Assembly (NCBI RefSeq): GCF_031453555.1
Contig: NZ_JAVIZM010000001.1
Coordinates: 3,231,001 to 3,295,000 of the forward strand
DNA from: Bacillus sp. SLBN-46
GTDB taxonomy: Bacteria > Bacillota > Bacilli > Bacillales > Cytobacillaceae
Reading direction: 5' to 3'
DNA length: 64,000 bases
Part shown: positions 63,603 through 64,000 of the stretch, in pieces
Position numbering within the stretch: position 1 is the stretch's first letter
Layout: each line of letters opens with the position of its first letter
Notes under the pieces: model-generated
Told to the model about the DNA's origin: nothing
The model's database searches: none
The model's input: only the letters and a program-made list of their open reading frames with translations
Translations under genes and position numbers: made by a program

Positions 63603-64000
63603 ATGAAACCTCGCTATATTATAAATTTCCTGCTTATGATTATTGTTTATTCTGCTTTAACCTTCTACATTGGCTGGAACGGCTGGTTGTGGCTCCATAC
63701 CTCCTTTGGATTTGAGACAAAATGGATCTATGGGATCCTTATTGTACTAATTTCTTTTTCCTACATTATTGGTCATTTCCTAAAAAGCTTGCCGATATTT
63801 AAAATGATTGGATCCTATTGGTTTGGAGTTCTCCAGTATGCAATTTTGTTCCTTCCTATTGCAAACCTGATTGCATTGGCATTAATATTTTTCGGACTTC
63901 CTAAGACAACGGTGGTCATTTGGATAGGCGGGTTTGTACTTACTGCCTTTATTGTCCTATTCATTGTTGGTACGTTCAATGCCTATAGCCCTGTTGTACG
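63603..64000 (+). CDS. membrane metallophosphoesterase, N-terminal part (runs off the window)
   Basis: The ATG at 63603 follows AAGGAG; the frame is open to the window end (132 codons). Four membrane segments (about 6-24, 40-60, 72-100, 105-125) are followed by NAYSPVV, the conserved join to the phosphoesterase domain in YkuE/YkoQ-type proteins. The catalytic domain would lie beyond 64000, so the assignment rests on the N-part. Confidence 0.65.
   Translation, partial: MKPRYIINFLLMIIVYSALTFYIGWNGWLWLHTSFGFETKWIYGILIVLISFSYIIGHFLKSLPIFKMIGSYWFGVLQYAILFLPIANLIALALIFFGLPKTTVVIWIGGFVLTAFIVLFIVGTFNAYSPVV

Overview
The window is a low-GC (roughly 40%), Gram-positive, endospore-former chromosome segment of the Bacillaceae; codon use, AGGAGG-type ribosome binding sites, a spore-coat transglutaminase (tgl), a CsoR/CopZ/CopA copper cluster, a TPP-riboswitch thiamin operon and hut genes all fit Bacillus in the broad sense. 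A Neobacillus-like species is my guess, not something the sequence proves. I see no rRNA, tRNA, transposase, prophage or CRISPR array. It reads as ordinary chromosome with several short interspersed and tandem repeats.

Layout. 1-3.2 kb: the end of a beta-propeller/LysM protein, a MOSC protein, a HAD hydrolase and a ParB-like small protein. 3.4-4.8 kb: an ECF-type sigma factor followed by a clpP paralogue. 4.9-10.4 kb: a tripartite tricarboxylate transporter (tctCBA) with a CitA/CitB-type two-component system downstream and a cre-like box upstream. 10.5-18.2 kb: small hypotheticals, a MATE pump, a cold-shock protein with a long leader, an MFS carrier, tgl and a YitT protein. 18.4-20.2 kb: a flavin amine oxidase and a 42-residue coiled-coil ORF. 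20.4-27.9 kb: a nine-gene thiamin salvage operon read leftwards, thiM-thiD-thiE-thiW-ylmB-tenA-thiZ-thiX-thiY, behind a TPP riboswitch and an intrinsic terminator. 28-32.3 kb: a glutaredoxin, a 185-bp MITE-like palindromic element, a charged small protein and a kinase/glycosyltransferase/HipA-like kinase set. 32.5-37.9 kb: hutU-hutI-hutG and a YjiH transporter, with no hutH in the window.

38.1-38.7 kb: a strictly periodic 52-bp tandem array. 39-44.9 kb: a small protein ending in CIEGG, an AraC response regulator whose phosphoacceptor Asp is replaced by Glu, a secreted glycoside-hydrolase-like protein, a GIY-YIG protein, an ATP-grasp enzyme and a flavodoxin. 45-52.2 kb: a PhoD-like phosphatase, an HNH protein, an esterase, a phosphodiesterase paired with an Atg22-like MFS carrier, a 21-bp tandem array and a frame-disrupted TatD hydrolase. 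52.3-56.3 kb: the copper cluster (copZ, csoR, a His-rich secreted protein, copA), in which copA has a frameshift removing its last membrane segments. 56.3-64 kb: a LysM/SH3 protein, GNAT, LysR, two MBL hydrolases, two DinB-fold proteins, an epoxide-hydrolase-like enzyme and the start of a metallophosphoesterase.

How genes work together: the thi operon joins import of HMP precursors (ThiXYZ) and probably thiazole (ThiW) to deformylation (YlmB), deamination (TenA), phosphorylation (ThiD, ThiM) and coupling (ThiE). The hut genes take urocanate to glutamate. Tct plus its two-component system forms a sensed carboxylate uptake module. The most unusual features are the repeat families, the sigma-ClpP pairing, the Asp-to-Glu receiver, a possible orphan small RNA near 14.6 kb and the two frame-disrupted genes.
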